A stretch of 64,000 bases of DNA from CAZFPA01 sp964520975. Lineage in GTDB: Bacteria; Bacillota; Negativicutes; Selenomonadales; Selenomonadaceae. Within the stretch, counting starts at the first letter, position 1. Each line of letters starts with the position of its first letter. Below the pieces are notes generated by a model. The model worked only from the letters and a program-made list of their open reading frames with translations, made no database searches and had not been told where the DNA came from. Made by a program: the position numbers and the translations under genes. Below, in pieces: positions 60,500 to 64,000 of this stretch. The DNA lies in contig CAZFPA010000001.1 of assembly GCA_964520975.1 (NCBI GenBank), forward strand, positions 55,829-119,828. The letters run 5' to 3'.

Positions 60500-60619
60500 C
60501 TATTGCATAAAAATGCCTTCACCACAGCAGGACTGCTGCAGAATAATATGCAGACAGTCATTTTTACTTTTGTCCAAAGCCTCACTCAACATGATTCTAG
60601 CAGAATCCGTAATCATCAT
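60500..60619 (-). CDS. small Cys-Cys-Gly ORF in the ars operon (possible truncated HesB/IscA-like)
   Basis: 39 codons from ATG 60619 to TAG 60500, in the 167-base gap between arsD and arsC. It begins MMITDSARIMLSEAL and contains LQQSCCGEGIF. The start resembles the first strand-helix of HesB/IscA-like proteins (ITxxA..xL...L) and the CCG motif occurs in short HesB-like and selenoprotein-related families, but it stops far short of a full domain (usually about 90-110 residues). GGGAG lies 9 bases upstream, and only 14 bases separate it from arsC, which supports a real gene. Confidence 0.6.
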   Translation of the reverse strand: MMITDSARIMLSEALDKSKNDCLHIILQQSCCGEGIFMQ

Positions 60620-60652
60620 TTTGCACAACTCCCTACTGTAAATTTGTATGAC

Positions 60653-60976
60653 TCAATTACCCAAAACCGCTGGCGCCAGATCCAGCCAGGCCGTCAGTTC
60701 TTCATTGCTGGGATAACGCCCCGTAAGAACGATTTCGTCATCCAGTACAAGGATCGGCAAAACTTCCACACCATGCTTTTCCATTTCTCCATTCACCTTG
60801 CTGTTGGTGACAAATTCCATCGGGGCACTGGACAGATTGTACCGCAGCGCCTGAACCTCCTGCTTTGCCAATTTATCCATCACCGTGGAAATACGCAAAA
60901 GCTCCGGGTCCACCCCAACACCGCATAAGCCTGTGGAACAACACATGGCCGGTTCATAAATGACAATTTTTTTCAT
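60653..60976 (-). CDS. arsD: arsenical metallochaperone ArsD
   Basis: 107 residues. YEPAMCCSTGLCGVGVDPELL holds the three Cys (12, 13, 18 in ArsD numbering) that bind As(III)/Sb(III) and pass it to ArsA; LDDEIVLTGRYPSNEEL is typical of the C-terminal half. Follows arsA by 28 bases. Confidence 0.95.
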   Translation of the reverse strand: MKKIVIYEPAMCCSTGLCGVGVDPELLRISTVMDKLAKQEVQALRYNLSSAPMEFVTNSKVNGEMEKHGVEVLPILVLDDEIVLTGRYPSNEELTAWLDLAPAVLGN

Positions 60977-61004
60977 ACTGATCTCACTCCTTTATCCATT
61001 GCAG

Positions 61005-62750
61005 TCATGCCATGGATTTTATTATGCTTTGAACCGATGCGTCCTGCAGCCACGGAATGCTGACAAAATTACCGCCGCTGATCTGCCGCACGTTTTCCAG
61101 CCACTCCTTTTCCGCCGCAGCCCGGGCCAGCAGCATAGGATTCTTTGTATCTGCCAACGACAGGCATTGATTCATGATCCACCACTTGTTATGAATGCCC
61201 GCCCGGGCCAAATCATCCTTCAGCCTGGAAGCCTCAAATACCGGAGTGGCCTCCGGCAGTGTTACGATGACCACCTCGGTCTGGCCGGCATCTCTGAGCC
61301 TTGGTAAAAGCTGCTGAACCGCCGGTGGTATTTCGCCCTTTGTCCTTTGCACCTCTTTGTGGTAGCTCTGCGTGGCATCCAGCAGTAAAAGCGTATGCCC
61401 GGTGGGCGCTGTATCGATGACCACAACCGCATCCTCAGCCTGGGCCACCACCTCTGCAAAGGCCCGGAACACCGCAATTTCCTGGGTACAGGGTGAACGC
61501 AGATCCTCTTCTATATAGGCAACATCAGCCTCACTCATGGTTTCACGCGCTTTGCGCAGCACCTCATCCCTATACCGTGAAAGCTCCTGCTTTTCATCGA
61601 TTTTATGCAGCGTCATATTTTTATTCTCTGAAATGATATGCTCTAAATCAGCCGCCGGATCCGTTGAGGTCAAATGCACCTTTTTGCCCCTTTTGGCCAG
61701 GGCTAAAGCTATGGTTGCAGCGGCCGTGGTTTTGCCGACTCCGCCTTTTCCCATCGTGAATATGACTTTTTTACCCGTGTTGTAAATATCCTCGATAAGG
61801 ACATCCATGCCTGGCAGATCAACACTCTTTCCGTCCCTTTCTCCATACGAAAAATCATCCTGCTGGAAAAAGGCCCGGATATTTTCCAACCCCAGAATAT
61901 TGTAGGATCGTAAGGGCAGGATATAGGTTTCCAGGCCCTTCAATGCTGCCGGCCGATTTTCCATAGCCTTTTGCTGTTTAGCCAGAATATTTTGTGACAA
62001 TACATCCGTGGCCTCCATCAGCACCCCATTGATGATCAAAAGCTGATTGAGGATTCCCAATTCCTTAAGCTCCCGGCTGGAGCGTTCAACCTCCAACAAC
62101 GGCGTTTCCTCCGGGCGAGACACCAGAATCAGCGTTGTTTTCGCACCATCAGCAAGATTCTCCACCGCGGCCTTGTACATGCTCTGCTTTTCGCCTAAAC
62201 CGGCCAGCTGCCCCAGACAGGATGCCCCATGGGTACTGTCCGTGATGAAATTGCTCCAGGCTGAGGGAAGCTGCAGCATGCGCAGGGTATGTCCCGTTGG
62301 CGCTGTATCAAAAATGATATAATCATATTCCTTACTGGTTTCTTCATTGGTAATGAAGTTTGAGAATTGATCAAAGGCGGCAATCTCCACCGTGCAGGAA
62401 CCTGACAACTGTTCCTCCATATTCGTGATTACACTTGCCGGCAGCTTGCCCCGATAAGGAGCCACCACGGATTCCCTGTACTCTCGTGCCGCCTCTTCCG
62501 GGTCGAGGTTCGCCACGACAATCCCTGGAACACCATCGATGGCAACACCCTTTCCATCAAGTTCCCGATGGAATACATCCTGCAAATTGGATGCGGGATC
62601 TGTGCTGATCAATAACACTTTTCCCCCGCGATCTGCCAGATTCACAGCCACAGCGCAAGCCGTAGAGGTTTTCCCCACGCCGCCTTTTCCAGTAAAAAAC
62701 AGGTATTTCGTCAAATGTATTTTTCCCAGCTCAAAAGTTGTATACTCCAT
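61005..62750 (-). CDS. arsA: arsenical pump-driving ATPase ArsA (tandem)
   Basis: 581 residues, two homologous ATPase halves. P-loops GKGGVGKTSTA (about 20) and GKGGVGKTTAA (about 335), each with the signature DTAPTGHTLR or DTAPTGHTLL. The metalloid-site Cys positions are not obvious to me. Normally drives ArsB; here the only transporter in the operon is a COG0701 permease. Confidence 0.93.
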   Translation of the reverse strand: MEYTTFELGKIHLTKYLFFTGKGGVGKTSTACAVAVNLADRGGKVLLISTDPASNLQDVFHRELDGKGVAIDGVPGIVVANLDPEEAAREYRESVVAPYRGKLPASVITNMEEQLSGSCTVEIAAFDQFSNFITNEETSKEYDYIIFDTAPTGHTLRMLQLPSAWSNFITDSTHGASCLGQLAGLGEKQSMYKAAVENLADGAKTTLILVSRPEETPLLEVERSSRELKELGILNQLLIINGVLMEATDVLSQNILAKQQKAMENRPAALKGLETYILPLRSYNILGLENIRAFFQQDDFSYGERDGKSVDLPGMDVLIEDIYNTGKKVIFTMGKGGVGKTTAAATIALALAKRGKKVHLTSTDPAADLEHIISENKNMTLHKIDEKQELSRYRDEVLRKARETMSEADVAYIEEDLRSPCTQEIAVFRAFAEVVAQAEDAVVVIDTAPTGHTLLLLDATQSYHKEVQRTKGEIPPAVQQLLPRLRDAGQTEVVIVTLPEATPVFEASRLKDDLARAGIHNKWWIMNQCLSLADTKNPMLLARAAAEKEWLENVRQISGGNFVSIPWLQDASVQSIIKSMA

Positions 62751-62775
62751 CCTGTTTTCATCCTTTCAAAAAAAT

Positions 62776-63780
62776 TTATCCAAGTAAAAGCCCCTGGCAA
62801 AGGTTAAAAAGATATCCTACCAGGATGATGCCAATGGTACAAATCGCAATAAAGGTTTTCAATAAAGGCGCCTTCACGACCTTGCTCAGCATGATCATGG
62901 ACGGCAGACTCAGCGTCGTCACCGCCATCATAAAAGAAAGCACCGTACCGAGATCCGCCCCTTTATAGAGAAGCGCCTCCGCAATCGGAATGGTTCCAAA
63001 GATATCTCCATACATCGGAACACCAATGAGCGTAACCAGAATCACCCCAAAAGGATTGCCCTTGCCAAAGGCTCCCTCAATCCAGGAAGCCGGAATCCAG
63101 TTATGGATGACTGCACCGATGCCAACGCCCACCAGAATGTAGAGAAAAACCTTCCGGAAGGTCTGCACTACCTGATCTTTGGCAAAAACCGCCCGATCCA
63201 TCGCCGTCAATACCGGTGCGTCTAAGTCAACGCCTTTGGCAGCCTGCCGCACAAAGTCTGCAACATATTTCTCCATGCCCAGTTTTTCGATCAGAGTACC
63301 ACCAAGCACTGCAATGATAAGCCCTACGATGACATAGGCCACAGCCACCTTCGCACCAAAAATGCTCATGAGGATCACCAGGCTGCCCAGATCCACCATA
63401 GGGGAGGAAATCAAAAAGGAAAAAGTGACGCCCAGCGGCAGCCCCGCACTTGTAAAGCCCATAAAAATAGGAATAGAGGAACAGGAACAGAAAGGAGTAA
63501 CCGTTCCCAACAGCGCACCGATGACGTTTGCTCCTATCCCCCTGAATCTCCCCATGATTTTACGACTGCGCTCCGGAGGAAAATAGCTCTGTATATAAGA
63601 AATGACAAAAATCAAAAAACAGAGCAACACCGTAATCTTGATGACATCATAAATAAAAAATTCCAGACTGCCGCCAGCGGGCGACTGCACATCCACCCCA
63701 ACAGATACCAGCAGCTGAGCAATCAAAGCATCCAGCCATTTCATTCCTAAAACCTGATTTTGAAAAAAATCCCAAATCAT
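62776..63780 (-). CDS. COG0701 (DUF318, ArsP-like) permease
   Basis: 334 residues, about eight TM segments in two repeats, each with a PxxSC-type element: the first has TVTPFCSCSSIPIFMGFTSAGLPLGV (in pieces) with three Cys, the second VTLIGVPMYGDIFGTIPI. Family members export organoarsenicals (ArsP) or act with ArsR and thioredoxin; the CSC cluster could bind thiols or As(III). Its combination with ArsA/ArsD instead of ArsB or Acr3 is the unusual point of this operon. Starts the ars run downstream of arsR. Confidence 0.9.
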   Translation of the reverse strand: MIWDFFQNQVLGMKWLDALIAQLLVSVGVDVQSPAGGSLEFFIYDVIKITVLLCFLIFVISYIQSYFPPERSRKIMGRFRGIGANVIGALLGTVTPFCSCSSIPIFMGFTSAGLPLGVTFSFLISSPMVDLGSLVILMSIFGAKVAVAYVIVGLIIAVLGGTLIEKLGMEKYVADFVRQAAKGVDLDAPVLTAMDRAVFAKDQVVQTFRKVFLYILVGVGIGAVIHNWIPASWIEGAFGKGNPFGVILVTLIGVPMYGDIFGTIPIAEALLYKGADLGTVLSFMMAVTTLSLPSMIMLSKVVKAPLLKTFIAICTIGIILVGYLFNLCQGLLLG

Positions 63781-63842
63781 ATCTTCACCCTCTAAATTGA
63801 TATATTTACATGTATCTATGTATTAAGCCAAAAAACACCCGC

Positions 63843-64000
63843 TCAGCAGCAAGCCAAGCGCCCAATGTATTCTTTGAATTCGTTGAACCTCTCACAGTTC
63901 AGCGAATAATGGCACCATTTTCCTTCCTTCCGCACCTGGACCAAACCCACATCACATAAAATCTTCATATGATGGGACAGCGTAGGCTGACTGATGGAAC
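63843..64000 (-). CDS. arsR: ArsR-family repressor (5' part outside window)
   Basis: The last 52 residues of a winged-helix regulator: recognition helix SISQPTLSHHMKILCDVGLV, wing VRKEGKWCHYSLN, then FNEFKEYIGRLACC and stop. The terminal Cys pair resembles metal-binding Cys of C-terminal type ArsR proteins. Adjacent to the arsenic permease, which it presumably represses. Confidence 0.9.
   Translation of the reverse strand, partial: SISQPTLSHHMKILCDVGLVQVRKEGKWCHYSLNCERFNEFKEYIGRLACC

Noticed and set aside
60500..60619. Selenoprotein reading of the CCG ORF
   Set aside because: The frame ends at TAG, not TGA, and no long continuation or SECIS-like element was seen.
1..64000. CRISPR array, transposase, phage genes, rRNA or tRNA genes
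   Set aside because: No regularly spaced repeats, no transposase or integrase reading frame and no rRNA/tRNA signatures were found on either strand.

Overview
The window looks like chromosome of an anaerobic Gram-negative Firmicute of the class Negativicutes, most likely a Selenomonadaceae member (Selenomonas or Mitsuokella type). This is inferred from gene order and protein style: Firmicute synteny blocks (remA-gmk-rpoZ-coaBC, the sepF/ylmH/divIVA/lspA block, ylxM-ffh-rpsP-khpA-ylqD-rimM-trmD), Firmicute riboregulators (SAM-I, T-box, yybP-ykoY) and moderately high GC. No 16S or tRNA gene is present to confirm it. Almost all genes lie on the minus strand; only four are on plus (rqcH, a small unknown ORF, a cystine-type symporter and a LysR regulator).

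Layout. 1-6.6 kb: the start of an amino-acid ABC binding lipoprotein behind a short hairpin leader, pepD, a first sepF, typA, and metK under a SAM riboswitch. 6.6-12.7 kb: a dapF-yicC-remA-gmk-rpoZ-coaBC operon, divergent from rqcH (ribosome quality control). 12.7-16.6 kb: a PII protein, then a MarR-controlled efflux operon (MarR, HlyD-type adaptor, ABC-2 permease, universal stress protein) with visible operators. 16.6-27.7 kb: one long colinear run rodZ-ygiQ-nrdR-radical SAM-pgeF-yggS-sepF(2)-proC-ylmH-divIVA-lspA-rluD-pyrR, i.e. cell shape, division and envelope genes. 28-34 kb: small unknown genes, a secreted protein with an internal duplication, zapA and T-box-controlled pheST. 34-43 kb: a soluble multi-PAS hybrid kinase, a TcyP-like symporter, an aldo/keto reductase-MerR operon with a classical 19-bp-spacer MerR promoter, and priA. 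43-49 kb: terC under a yybP-ykoY (Mn2+) riboswitch, a 3D-domain protein and the ribosome/SRP operon. 49-59.7 kb: accessory genes, namely a pair of unrecognised related proteins behind an attenuator-like leader, a GNAT, a DNPH1-like hydrolase, a HAD phosphatase, a 1328-residue multi-PAS hybrid kinase, a DMT exporter with its LysR regulator, a flavin reductase and a cupin. 59.7-64 kb: an arsenic-type operon (ArsR, COG0701 permease, ArsA, ArsD, a 39-residue Cys-Cys-Gly ORF, ArsC, thioredoxin).

Most interesting non-genic signals: (i) a dispersed intergenic element, three copies, two of them carrying a sigma-A-like promoter at each end and sitting directly upstream of genes; (ii) a 31-bp near-identical motif upstream of both the HAD gene and the large kinase; (iii) three promoter-hairpin-RBS leaders that look like attenuators and match no riboswitch class I recognise; (iv) the tiny unannotated ORF in the ars operon. 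I saw no tRNA, rRNA, CRISPR array, transposase or prophage.
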